Assembly: GCF_018885265.1 (NCBI RefSeq)
Contig: NZ_CP076538.1
Span: 6,112,001 to 6,176,000 of the forward strand
Source: Amycolatopsis aidingensis
GTDB lineage: Bacteria; Actinomycetota; Actinomycetes; Mycobacteriales; Pseudonocardiaceae
Length of the DNA: 64,000 nucleotides
Reading direction: 5' to 3'
This document shows positions 9,477 to 17,446 of the stretch, in pieces. Every line of letters starts with the position of its first letter. The stretch's first letter is position 1. The notes below the pieces were generated by a model that saw nothing but the letters and a program-made list of their open reading frames with translations, was not told the DNA's origin and made no database searches. A program made the translations under genes and the position numbers.

Positions 9477-10580
9477 CTACGCCCTGGTGGGTGCGTACCC
9501 GGCTCCGCCAATGGTCCCAGTGGCCAGCCCGAGGTAGATGGCAGCCATCTCGAACCGCAGCGCGAGCACCGCGGCGCGGGCGGGCTCGGCTGCCTCGATC
9601 TCACCGGCCGGGGCGAGCACATCCGCGCCGGGCAGCAGTTGTTCGGCCCGGTAGCGGGTCGCATCGGCCGTCGGGCCGCTACGGACCGCGAGCAGCAGCA
9701 CCCGCGGCGGGGCCGCGGGCATCGGGTCGTCCTCCGGATCGGCGAAGATGTCCCGTTCCGAGGTGCCGGTGATGGCGGCACGCAGCAGCGCGGGCCGTGC
9801 CATCGCCTGACGGTAGTCGGCGACGTCACACACGGTCGCGGCGTGGGCGGCGAACACGTGCGCCCCGTGCTCGCCCACCATCAGCGCGGGCCGGTCCAGG
9901 CCCCACAGCAAGGGTGTGCGCTCGGCCACGCGCAGGGCAAGTGCCTTGGCCGGGCTGACGAAGGATTCGTGGCCGGGATGGTTGCGTTCGGCCTCACCGT
10001 CCAGCTGGTCGGCCACCGACTCCAGGTCCGCAACCAGTAGCCCGAGGGTGTTGGCCACCAGCAGCCCGGCGGCGAGCGCGCGGGGTAAGGCCAGCTCGGC
10101 CGGGACCTGGACCCGCGGCGAGATCAGCAGCCCGCGGCCTGCCACCGCCGAGGCCACCGGACCGTCCTTGGCTGCGGACAGCACGATGGTCGCGCCGTAC
10201 CGGGCGGCCCGCTCCAGGGAGGCCGCCAGCTCCGGGTCCTCCCCGTCGTCGATATGCCCGGCCACCACGTCCAGCGTGCCGACCCAGCCGGGGACGACAT
10301 CGCTCACCACCACCGGCACCGGGCAGGAGGCCCCGAGCAGGGCCTCGAGCAGGTGGGCGGCGGCGCGGCTCACCCCTTCCCGTGCCAGCAGCACCAGCGC
10401 CCGCGGCCGCCCGATGTCCAGCCGCTCGCCGAACTCGAGCTCGGCTGCCGCCTCGACGGTGGAGCGGACCTGCGCGCCGGCCATCGCGCCGGCCCGCAGC
10501 AGCCCGGCCACATCGGCGTGCGCCAGCCGGTCGGGGTCGTCCAGCAGGCTGTCGTCAAGCACCGTCGGCATCGGCATCAT
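9477..10580 (-). CDS. SIS-domain (phosphosugar isomerase-like) protein, TobH/Rv3256c type
   Basis: This 367-residue cytosolic protein lies between manB and manA, the position of Rv3256c in M. tuberculosis. It begins MMPMPTVLDDSLLDDPDRL, a start shared by this group, and has an alanine-rich alpha/beta body compatible with two sugar-isomerase (SIS) folds. No catalytic role is established; by position it may act on a mannose-related phosphosugar or regulate its neighbours. The ATG at 10580 is chosen with GAAGGTG upstream. It overlaps the Trm112 gene by 26 bp, so translation is probably coupled. The longer reading to 10775 is antisense-like in composition and rejected. Confidence 0.82.
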   Translation of the reverse strand: MMPMPTVLDDSLLDDPDRLAHADVAGLLRAGAMAGAQVRSTVEAAAELEFGERLDIGRPRALVLLAREGVSRAAAHLLEALLGASCPVPVVVSDVVPGWVGTLDVVAGHIDDGEDPELAASLERAARYGATIVLSAAKDGPVASAVAGRGLLISPRVQVPAELALPRALAAGLLVANTLGLLVADLESVADQLDGEAERNHPGHESFVSPAKALALRVAERTPLLWGLDRPALMVGEHGAHVFAAHAATVCDVADYRQAMARPALLRAAITGTSERDIFADPEDDPMPAAPPRVLLLAVRSGPTADATRYRAEQLLPGADVLAPAGEIEAAEPARAAVLALRFEMAAIYLGLATGTIGGAGYAPTRA

Positions 10581-10788
10581 CCCGCTCACCTTCGGGAGCG
10601 TCCGTGGAAACCGCCTCGTCGAGCAACAGCACCGGAATCCCGTCCCGGACTGGGAACACCCGCCCGCATGAGGTGCAGGTGAGGGCGTCGGCCTGCGGGT
10701 CGTCCGGCGAGCCGGGCCGCAGCGGCGCGTGATCCGGCGATGGGCACGCGAGGATCTCCAGCAACTGCTCGTCAAGCGTCACGGCCAT
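10555..10788 (-). CDS. Trm112-family small zinc-ribbon protein
   Basis: This is a 77-residue protein of the Trm112/YcaR family. The N-terminal stretch LLEILACPSP is followed by CTSCGRVFPVRDGIPVLL, giving a partial zinc-ribbon cysteine set; the first CP motif has only one Cys, as in many bacterial members. In eukaryotes Trm112 activates methyltransferases; bacterial roles are poorly known. The ATG at 10788 has a strong GGAGGA site. Its 3' end overlaps the SIS-domain gene by 26 bp, and manB lies 67 bp upstream in the same direction, which places it inside the mannose operon. Confidence 0.9.
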   Translation of the reverse strand: MAVTLDEQLLEILACPSPDHAPLRPGSPDDPQADALTCTSCGRVFPVRDGIPVLLLDEAVSTDAPEGERDDADADGA

Positions 10789-10855
10789 AGTTCCTCCATA
10801 CCATCTTCCGCCACCACGGTTCGCCAGTCACGGGTTGCCCTGCACCATTCGCCCT

Positions 10856-12211
10856 TCATGCCCGGACGATCGCCAGCACCTCGTCGGCGAGCGCGTCCAC
10901 CGCCGCGGCGTCCGCGGCCTCCACGTTCAGCCGCAGCAGTGGTTCGGTGTTGGAGGCGCGGAGGTTGAACCAGCTGCCGTCGGCCAGCTCCACGGTGAGA
11001 CCGTCCAGCTCGTCCACGGTTACCCCGTTGCGGCCGGAGAACGCGTCCTTCACCGCGATCTGGCTGGCCACCTGGTCCCGCACGGTCGAGTTGATCTCAC
11101 CGGAGGCGGCGTAGCGCTGGTAGGAGACGGTCAGCTCGGACAGCGGCCCGTCCTGCTCACCCAGCGCGGCCAGCACGTGCAGCGCGGCCAGCATGCCGGT
11201 GTCGGCCCGCCAGAAGTCGCGGAAGTAGTAGTGCGCGGAGTGCTCCCCGCCGAAGATGGCGCCGGTCTCGGCCATCTTCTCCTTGATGAAGGAGTGCCCG
11301 ACCCTGGTGCGCACCGGTTTCCCACCGTGCTCGGCGACGATCTCCGGCACGGCTTTGGAAGTGATCAGGTTGTGGATGATGGTGCCGCCGGGTTCCTTGG
11401 CCAGCTCGCGCACGGCCACCAGCGCGGTGACCGCGCTCGGCGACACCGGCTCGCCCCGCTCGTCCACCACGAAACAGCGGTCGGCGTCGCCGTCGAAGGC
11501 GAGCCCGGCGTCCGCGCCGACCGCGCGCACCTTGGCCTGCAGGTCGACCAGGTTGGCCGGGTCCAGCGGGTTGGCCTCGTGGTTGGGGAAGGAACCATCC
11601 AGCTCGAAGTACATCGGCACGATCTCGACCGTGCTGCCCTCGAACACCTTGGGCACGGTGTGGCCGCCCATGCCGTTCCCGGCATCCACCACGACCTTCA
11701 GCGGCCGGTTGCCGGAAAGGTCGACCAGCTCACGCAGGTAGCTCGCGTAGTCACCGAGGGTTTCCCGCTGGGTCACCTTGCCCGGCTGCCCCGCGAAGCT
11801 CGGCACCCCCTGCTCCACGGTGTCCCGGATCTCGGCCAGCCCGGAGTCCTGGCCGACCGGGGCCGCACCGGAGCGACAGAGTTTGATCCCGTTGTACTGG
11901 GCGGGATTGTGACTCGCGGTGAACATCGCCCCCGGCATGTTCAGCGAGCCGGAGGCGAAGTACAGCTGGTCGGTGCTGGCCAGGCCGATGGAGACGACAT
12001 CGAGCCCCTGCGAGGTGACCCCGTCGGCGAAGGCCGCGGCCAGGCCGGGCGAGGAGTCCCGCATGTCGTGGCCGACGACCACGGACGGTGAGTCCGGCTT
12101 GATCAGCAGGGCGAACGCCGCGCCGAAGTCACGGACGATGTCCGCGTTCAGCTGCTCACCGACGACCCCGCGGATGTCGTAGGCCTTCACAATGCCCGAC
12201 AGGTCTGACAC
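10856..12211 (-). CDS. manB: Phosphomannomutase/phosphoglucomutase
   Basis: This 451-residue alpha-D-phosphohexomutase converts mannose-6-phosphate to mannose-1-phosphate for GDP-mannose synthesis. Visible motifs are YDIRG near residue 11, the phosphoserine loop TASHNPAQYNG with the active Ser at 100, the metal-binding DGDADR near 239, GGEHSAHYYF in the sugar loop, and RASNTEPLLR for phosphate binding near the C-terminus. The GTG start at 12211 follows GGGGAGAGGGC. It heads a same-strand series manB, Trm112, SIS protein, manA; the DUF3499 gene upstream is also on this strand. Confidence 0.96.
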   Translation of the reverse strand: MSDLSGIVKAYDIRGVVGEQLNADIVRDFGAAFALLIKPDSPSVVVGHDMRDSSPGLAAAFADGVTSQGLDVVSIGLASTDQLYFASGSLNMPGAMFTASHNPAQYNGIKLCRSGAAPVGQDSGLAEIRDTVEQGVPSFAGQPGKVTQRETLGDYASYLRELVDLSGNRPLKVVVDAGNGMGGHTVPKVFEGSTVEIVPMYFELDGSFPNHEANPLDPANLVDLQAKVRAVGADAGLAFDGDADRCFVVDERGEPVSPSAVTALVAVRELAKEPGGTIIHNLITSKAVPEIVAEHGGKPVRTRVGHSFIKEKMAETGAIFGGEHSAHYYFRDFWRADTGMLAALHVLAALGEQDGPLSELTVSYQRYAASGEINSTVRDQVASQIAVKDAFSGRNGVTVDELDGLTVELADGSWFNLRASNTEPLLRLNVEAADAAAVDALADEVLAIVRA

Positions 12212-12296
12212 GCCCTCTCCCCGTAATACGTCCGACTCACGGATACGACGCGGAAAGCGTACCGGCGCCGCCGGGCGGGCGACCGGCGCAGCCCGG

Positions 12297-12656
12297 TTAC
12301 GGTTTTATCGGATCCGGTAGCACGCGCAGGTGCCCCCGCCTGCCGGAGGGCTGCTCCGGCTCGGGCGGCGGAGCGGGGCGATCGGAGCGGCCTGCCTCGC
12401 GCACCGCCTCGGCCAGCGCGGTCAGCTCGTCACCCGAGGGTTCCGGCTCGGCGAAGTCGCCCTCGTGCCGGACCACCTCCCAGCCCTTCGGGGCGGTCAG
12501 CCGGAGCGCGTGCGCCTCGCACAGGTCGTAGGAATGCGGCTCGGACGCCGTGGCCAGCGGACCCACCACCGCGGTGGAGTCGCTGTAGGCGTATGTCAGC
12601 GTGGCTACCGCGGGCTGCAGGCAGCCCGTCCGCGAACACTTCCGTACGCTCGGCAC
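12297..12656 (-). CDS. DUF3499 family protein (Rv3258c type)
   Basis: This is a 119-residue soluble protein of unknown function. The first residues PSVRKCSRTGCLQPAVATLTY plus SYDLCEAHA form a small cysteine/histidine cluster (CSRTGC and CEAH) that looks like a metal site. This is the DUF3499 pattern conserved beside manB across mycolic-acid-containing and related actinobacteria. The C-terminal third is Pro/Arg-rich and looks disordered. The start is GTG at 12656. The 271-bp gap upstream holds a copy of the dispersed repeat described below and must also hold the promoters of this gene and of the divergent zincin-like gene. Confidence 0.9.
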   Translation of the reverse strand: MPSVRKCSRTGCLQPAVATLTYAYSDSTAVVGPLATASEPHSYDLCEAHALRLTAPKGWEVVRHEGDFAEPEPSGDELTALAEAVREAGRSDRPAPPPEPEQPSGRRGHLRVLPDPIKP

Positions 12657-12717
12657 GGTTGATCACGATAGCGCCTTCACCCCGCGGCGTGGCGCAGGCG
12701 CGCCGTTGACGCCCCCG

Positions 12718-12886
12718 CCCGTCGCCCACCACCACCCAGACGGAAGCGCTGACGCGCACTGTGCTTAGCGGCGAGCAGCCCACGAGCAGCGAGGCGGGGC
12801 GTACCACCCGCGAAGGTGTCGGCCACGACGGAGTCCAAGCCCCGCCGAGCCGGTCGTGTCGCGCGTCGAGTAACAGACACCGACAC
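12718..12886. repeat. Dispersed intergenic repeat, diverged and 5'-truncated copy (B)
   Basis: This stretch aligns over about 170 bp with the copy at 53993-54203 in the same orientation. Shared blocks include CCCACCACCACCCA, the CTGTGCTTAGCGGCGA hairpin region, GCAGCCCACGAGCAGCGAGG, and the terminal stretch ending CAGACACCGACAC. Identity by eye is about 70-75 percent. The first ~45 bp of the full element are missing or unrecognisable. It sits in the divergent promoter region of the DUF3499 and zincin-like genes, so it may influence their promoters. Apparent long reading frames across it are not credible genes. Confidence 0.65.
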
Positions 12887-12927
12887 ACCAACTCGGGTTC
12901 CCGGCGTCGCTCCGGCGTACCCTACGA

Positions 12928-13410
12928 ATGGTGGCAACGGTTCCAGGTTCTCAGCAGCGTGCGCAGCAGCGGCGGCGGATCCGCAGGGACAGGCACGGGC
13001 GCGGGCTGCGCGGCCCGCTGTACCCCTCTTCCCTGCCGGCCGCATCGAGCAGGGCGGAGCGGTTCGACACGCTCGTGCTGGACGCGCTGGAACCGATCGA
13101 GGCCCGCTGGCGGCATGAGCTGACCGAGCTGGACGTGGCCGTGGACGACGTGCCAGAGGTCCGCAGGGGCGGCACTCCCGCGCAGGCCGAGGGGGTGCTG
13201 CACGACGGGGCGGTACCGCTGTCCCGGCTGGTGCCCGCGGGTGTGGACCGGGCCGGGCTGCCCACCCGCGCACGGATCGTGCTGTACCGCAGGCCGCTGG
13301 AAGCCCGCGCCAAGGACCCGGCCGAACTGTCCGAGCTGGTGCACGACGTGCTGGTCGAACAGGTCGCCACCTATCTCGGGGTGGAGCCCGACGTCATCGA
13401 AGGAGAGTGA
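12928..13410 (+). CDS. Zincin-like metallopeptidase-family protein with degenerate active site (Rv3259 type)
   Basis: This 160-residue protein lies where Rv3259 lies in M. tuberculosis. It has a basic Gln/Arg-rich N-terminus, then FDTLVLDALEPIEARW and a final LVHDVLVEQVATYLGVEPD. In true members of this minimal zincin family that last segment reads H-E-x-x-H-H; here it is H-D-V-L-V-E-Q, so the catalytic Glu and the second zinc ligand are not in the expected places and protease activity is unlikely. The ATG at 12928 follows TACCCT by four bases, suggesting leaderless transcription. Its 3' end overlaps the convergent glycosyltransferase gene by 40 bp. Confidence 0.75.
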   Translation: MVATVPGSQQRAQQRRRIRRDRHGRGLRGPLYPSSLPAASSRAERFDTLVLDALEPIEARWRHELTELDVAVDDVPEVRRGGTPAQAEGVLHDGAVPLSRLVPAGVDRAGLPTRARIVLYRRPLEARAKDPAELSELVHDVLVEQVATYLGVEPDVIEGE

Positions 13411-16400
13411 GTTCGCTCCCTCCGGCCGGGTATCGCGGTCAGCGCGGTGAACAGCACGGCCGCGATCTGACCGAGCAGTAGCAGGTCACGCAGCACCGAG
13501 GGATGCTCGACGACCACCTCGGACGCCCTCGCAGGCACCGCGACGGCCACCTGGTGTCCCCAGGCACGCACGATCGGTACCCGCTCCCCGTCCACCGAGG
13601 CCCGCCAGCCCGGCTCCGACTCGGCGGCGAGCACCAGCAGCCTGCCGGCGGGGCCGTCGGACACCCGCACCCGGATGTCCGGCAGCTCGGCCTCGACCGG
13701 AACCACCGCGGTGCCGCCTGCGAGCTGCCCGGTGGGCGCCTGGCCACCGACCGCCCGCCTTGCCTCCTGTGGCGAGATCAGGGTCACCTGGCCGCCCACG
13801 GGGTTGAGCCGCAGCACCTGCCTGCCGTCGCTGGTCGCCGGGGCCCCGGCGACCAGGTCGGGTGCGGCCTGGCGTAGCCGCGCCGCGTCCTCGCCCTGCG
13901 GGAGCACGACGAACAGCGCCCCGGCCGCGGCGGCCGAGGTGACCGCCTCCCGCGACCCGGCGAGCAGGTCCCGCTGCCAGCTGGACAGCCGCTCCGGGGT
14001 TCCCGGCACCGGCACCAGCTCGTCGTCGCCGAACCGGGGCAGCCTGCCGCCGCTCTGGCGCACCGGCTCCCCCGGCCCGCCCAGCACCAGCACCGACCGC
14101 CCGGTAGCGGACAGTTCCCTGGTCAGCGAGGAGGCGAGGGACCAGCCGCCGTCCGCCCGCAGCGGTCCGGTGGCGGCCAGCACCCCGCCCGCGGCCAGGG
14201 TGAGCAGTACCAGCACCCCGCCCGCGGCGCCCAGCCTCGGCAGCAGGGCGGCCACGGCCGGGGTGTCCGCGCGGTGGGTGCAGGCGGCCAGCACCACCCA
14301 GAGCAGCCCGGCGCCCGCGACCAGCAACGGCACGCCGGTGTACCCGATCGCCGCCGGACCGCCGTGTACCGGCTGCACCGCGAGCAGCCGGACGGCGACC
14401 ACCCCGCCGATGCCCAGCAGCAGCACCGCCAGCCCTGGCAGGGCCCGCCTCGTCGGCCGCAGCACCAGCGCCACCAGCGCGGCCACCAGCACCGCGACCC
14501 CGGTGGGCAGCGCGCCGGGACCACCGGGGGCGAGGCCGAGCAGGTCGGCGGTTCCCGGCGGCCGGGAGCCGGTGCCACCGAGGCCGTGCAGCACCAGCGC
14601 CGGATGCGTGAGCAGGGCAGGCAGCCAGGGCAGCAGCAGGCCCAGCGGCAGCAGCACCACGATGGCCACCGCGGCGATCCGGCGGCCGAGCCCACCCGCC
14701 GCGGGCAGCAGCACGAACCCGCCGACCAGTGCCACCAGCGCGAGCGCGTGCGCCAGTGGGGAGAACGCCCCGAGCACCGCGAGGGCGAGCGCGGTCAGCA
14801 CGGCCACGCTCAGCCAGCGCCTGCCCGCGCGGGTGAGCACGGCGGCGATTCCGGCGATCACCGCGGGCAGCAGGATGTGCGCCAGCACGACCCCGAGCCT
14901 GCCCTGCGCGACACCCGCGGCGCCGGCGGGCAGCAACGCGTAACCAGCGGCGACGCCCGCGCGCACCCAGCGGTGCACCCGGATCCCGCTGGTCGCCGCG
15001 TAGGCCACCAGCGCGGCCAGCGGCAGGTGCCCGAGCAGCAGCAACGCCACCAGCGCGGGTGGCCCGCCCAGCGGCAGGAACACCGCGCCGAGGGTGCCGA
15101 GCACGGCGAGCGCGGCAGGCGCGGCCGAGGAGGTGCCACCGCCGACCGGATGCCAGGAGGCCAGGTAGGACGACCACAGCTGGTCCAGCCCGCCCACCGG
15201 CAGCAGCCGCCCGCCTGCCGGGTCCAGCCCGAGCCGGGAGCCGTGCAGCACCAGGCCGAACGCGGTGAGCACGAGGAACAGCACCACCGGCGGCGCGAAC
15301 ACCGTGGCCGCGAGGATCCGGCGCCGGTTCACCTCGACGAAGACCAGTTCGGGCTCGCGCGCGGCGCCGGGGGTGGGCCGCTCGCCCCGCTCGTCCGCCG
15401 CGTCCTCGGCGGCGGTGGTCCGCTGGGGCTCCTGCTCGGGCAGGGCGACCGCCACGACCTCGCGCGGGGTACGCAGGCCCCTGGCACGGGTGCCGATGGC
15501 GCGCATGGCACCGGCGGGCAGCGCCTCGGGTCCGACCGGCCGGGCGGCCCTCGGCTCGGCGCGCGCGGCCTCCGGCGGCACCCAGGCCGAGGGGTCGGAG
15601 GAGTCCGGTACGGCCTCGGGCAGCCGGCCGAGGGCAGCCTCGCTGGCCACCCGCCTGCGGACCAGCTGCAGCATCCCGCCCCGCAGCAGGTTGCGCAGCC
15701 GGGCGAACCTGCTGGTGAGCAGGCCACGCACGGAACCGTTCAGCCTGCTGCGGGCGGATCGCCGCCGCGCCCGCGCGGCCCGCAGCCCGGCATGCCCGCC
15801 CGTCAGGTACCGCACCGCGGCGAACTCCGCCCGTGCCCTGCCCGGCCGCCGCAGCAGGGCGAACCCGAGCCCGCGCAGCAGGCTCAGCAGCACCAGCCGG
15901 GGCAGCCCCAGCAGGAAGGCGAGCGGACCGCAGTTGGCCAGGAAGGTACGCAGCCCGTGCGCCCGGTCGGCGGCGAGCAGCGAACCGGGCAGGGCATGCG
16001 CCTGCCGCTCCCCGGTGCTCGCCGCGCGGGCGTGCCGCAGCCGGGCACGCGGGACGGACAGCACCAGCGAACCGGCGGAGTTGACCCGCCAGCCGAAGTC
16101 GACGTCCTCGCGCAGCAGGGGCAGGTCGGGGTCGAAGCCGCCGAGCCGTTCCCACAGCTCGCGGCGGATCAGCGAACCGGCGCTCGGCACCGCGAGCACC
16201 TCGGTGCTCTGCTGGTGGTCCCGGGGTACGGCGTGCTGGCGGTGGCCGGAGGCGTCCAGGGAAAGCCCCGCCTCCACGATCAGCCGCGGATCCGTCCAGC
16301 CGACGGCCAGCGGCCCGAGCACGCCTGCCGATGGCGCTGCCTCGGCCGCGTTCAGCAGGGTGCCGAGGCAGTCCGGCTCCGGGGCGCAGTCATCGTGCAG

Positions 16401-16739
16401 CAGCCAGATCCAGCTGCCAGGATCGCCCCAACGTTCACCCGCATGAGCGATGGCCTCGGCGACCGCCGCCGCGAAACCGGTGTCCTCGGGCAGGCTCAGC
16501 ACCCCGGAGAGCACCCGCTCCCCGGCGGCACCAGCCGGATCGGCGGCATCGGCGAGGATATCGGCGGTGCGGTCGTCCGAGCCGGTGTCCACGGCCAGCA
16601 CGTGCCGGGGCCGGACCTCGCTGCGCCGCAACGCGGACAGCGCCAGCGGGAGCCAGGCCGCACCGTTGTGACAGACCAGAATCGCCAGCACCGGCGCGGT
16701 GCGCAGCGCGGCGGGCGCCGAAACGCGAGGAGCAGTCAA
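13371..16739 (-). CDS. Giant membrane protein with N-terminal family-2 glycosyltransferase domain
   Basis: The product has 1122 residues. Residues ~1-220 form a GT-A fold: ILVCHNGAAWLP, VDTGSDDRT, then LLHDDC as the probable metal-binding acidic motif, and REDVDFGWR as the acceptor-side acid. A hydrophobic segment near 260 and an Arg-rich, Pro-rich linker (~300-450) lead into about 10-12 transmembrane helices (~460-870), a large probably extracytoplasmic domain (~880-1085) and a final helix. This layout suggests an envelope polysaccharide or lipid glycosyltransferase using a lipid-linked or nucleotide sugar. The TTG at 16739 is chosen for its GGAGAGG site; a GTG at 16787 is possible. It lies between whiB2 and the mannose genes. 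Confidence 0.85.
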   Translation of the reverse strand: MTAPRVSAPAALRTAPVLAILVCHNGAAWLPLALSALRRSEVRPRHVLAVDTGSDDRTADILADAADPAGAAGERVLSGVLSLPEDTGFAAAVAEAIAHAGERWGDPGSWIWLLHDDCAPEPDCLGTLLNAAEAAPSAGVLGPLAVGWTDPRLIVEAGLSLDASGHRQHAVPRDHQQSTEVLAVPSAGSLIRRELWERLGGFDPDLPLLREDVDFGWRVNSAGSLVLSVPRARLRHARAASTGERQAHALPGSLLAADRAHGLRTFLANCGPLAFLLGLPRLVLLSLLRGLGFALLRRPGRARAEFAAVRYLTGGHAGLRAARARRRSARSRLNGSVRGLLTSRFARLRNLLRGGMLQLVRRRVASEAALGRLPEAVPDSSDPSAWVPPEAARAEPRAARPVGPEALPAGAMRAIGTRARGLRTPREVVAVALPEQEPQRTTAAEDAADERGERPTPGAAREPELVFVEVNRRRILAATVFAPPVVLFLVLTAFGLVLHGSRLGLDPAGGRLLPVGGLDQLWSSYLASWHPVGGGTSSAAPAALAVLGTLGAVFLPLGGPPALVALLLLGHLPLAALVAYAATSGIRVHRWVRAGVAAGYALLPAGAAGVAQGRLGVVLAHILLPAVIAGIAAVLTRAGRRWLSVAVLTALALAVLGAFSPLAHALALVALVGGFVLLPAAGGLGRRIAAVAIVVLLPLGLLLPWLPALLTHPALVLHGLGGTGSRPPGTADLLGLAPGGPGALPTGVAVLVAALVALVLRPTRRALPGLAVLLLGIGGVVAVRLLAVQPVHGGPAAIGYTGVPLLVAGAGLLWVVLAACTHRADTPAVAALLPRLGAAGGVLVLLTLAAGGVLAATGPLRADGGWSLASSLTRELSATGRSVLVLGGPGEPVRQSGGRLPRFGDDELVPVPGTPERLSSWQRDLLAGSREAVTSAAAAGALFVVLPQGEDAARLRQAAPDLVAGAPATSDGRQVLRLNPVGGQVTLISPQEARRAVGGQAPTGQLAGGTAVVPVEAELPDIRVRVSDGPAGRLLVLAAESEPGWRASVDGERVPIVRAWGHQVAVAVPARASEVVVEHPSVLRDLLLLGQIAAVLFTALTAIPGRRERTHSPSMTSGSTPR

Positions 16740-16826
16740 CGGCCCTCTCCAGTGCTCATCGGGATCCCGGTGGTCGGATGCGGCCACCCTACGATGTCAA
16801 CGAGCTACTGGACCGGGCAGACCGCC

Positions 16827-17150
16827 CTATACCGCGCGTTTCTTGAGCTTGCGACGCTCCCTTTCGGACAGTCCACCCCAGATACCGAAACGCTCGTCGT
16901 GGGCGAGGGCGTACTCGAGGCAGTCGTCTCGCACCTCGCATCCCTGACAGATGCGCTTGGCTTCCCTGGTGGACCCACCCTTCTCCGGGAAGAAGGCCTC
17001 CGGATCGGTCTGCGCGCACAGGGCGCGCTCCTGCCAATCCTGCTCCTCGGACACGTCCAGCAGGTCCGGGAGAGTTCCCAGGTCCTGCTGCTGGGGGTCA
17101 TCCCAATCCATGACGTGCCCCCAATCCCTTCCACTGGCGCCTAACCGCAC
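16827..17150 (-). CDS. whiB2: WhiB2/WhmD-type iron-sulfur transcription factor
   Basis: WhiB proteins bind a 4Fe-4S cluster and work with the principal sigma factor; the WhiB2/WhmD/WhiB group controls septation and cell division. The four cluster cysteines are at 45, 68, 71 and 77 (ALCAQTDPEAFFPEKGGS, CQGC, DDC). GIWGG is at 89-93, followed by the basic tail ERRKLKKRAV. The sequence GGSTREAK matches my memory of WhiB2. The GTG at 17150 is chosen because AGGAGG stands 5 bases upstream; an ATG at 17111 would give 94 residues and has only a weak site. Its place at the head of the mannose/envelope block matches Rv3260c. Confidence 0.95.
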   Translation of the reverse strand: MRLGASGRDWGHVMDWDDPQQQDLGTLPDLLDVSEEQDWQERALCAQTDPEAFFPEKGGSTREAKRICQGCEVRDDCLEYALAHDERFGIWGGLSERERRKLKKRAV

Positions 17151-17328
17151 GTCCGCCTCCTCGCTTCCACGCACTCCCCAGGCTGGCGGTGTTGACTCGG
17201 CGTCGAGACGCGAAACCGTGCCCCGACGCGTACAGTCCGATGCCGGACCGCACCGTTGTGGTCCTCTCCTGCTCCCTCTTCAGGCGGACCGATCCGCCGC
17301 CCCCTCGGCGGCGAATGACATCAATGTG

Positions 17329-17344
17329 ATTACACCCGTGTAAT
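17329..17344. promoter_or_regulatory. Palindrome in the whiB2 / site-2 protease divergent region
   Basis: ATTACAC-CC-GTGTAAT is a 7-bp inverted repeat with a 2-bp spacer. It lies in an AT-richer island within the GC-rich 296-bp gap between the whiB2 and M50 protease starts. Its symmetry and position suggest an operator for a dimeric regulator, possibly of whiB2. No known consensus was matched with certainty. Confidence 0.35.
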
Positions 17345-17446
17345 GGAGCTAGGTCAAGCGGAGTAGCAAGTTTGGGGGATACTTCGAGCCCGACACGCAA
17401 GCGGACACGCCGACAGGCGCATGCGGGGATACGGAAGACTGTCGGC

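Noticed and set aside
12677..13273. 198-codon minus-strand frame crossing repeat copy B
   Set aside because: It runs through the repeat and antisense to the zincin-like gene. Similar peptides in the other repeat copies come from the repeat DNA, not from a protein family.
16740..16787. GTG at 16787 as the start of the glycosyltransferase
   Set aside because: The TTG at 16739 has a GGAGAGG ribosome site at normal spacing, and the extra 16 residues look unlike the family start; kept as an alternative.
13486..17144. Very long open frames on both strands across the glycosyltransferase and whiB2 region (889 and 956 codons)
   Set aside because: High GC keeps wrong frames open; the sequences are low-complexity Arg/Ala/Gly/Pro with no domains, and they overlap convincing genes.
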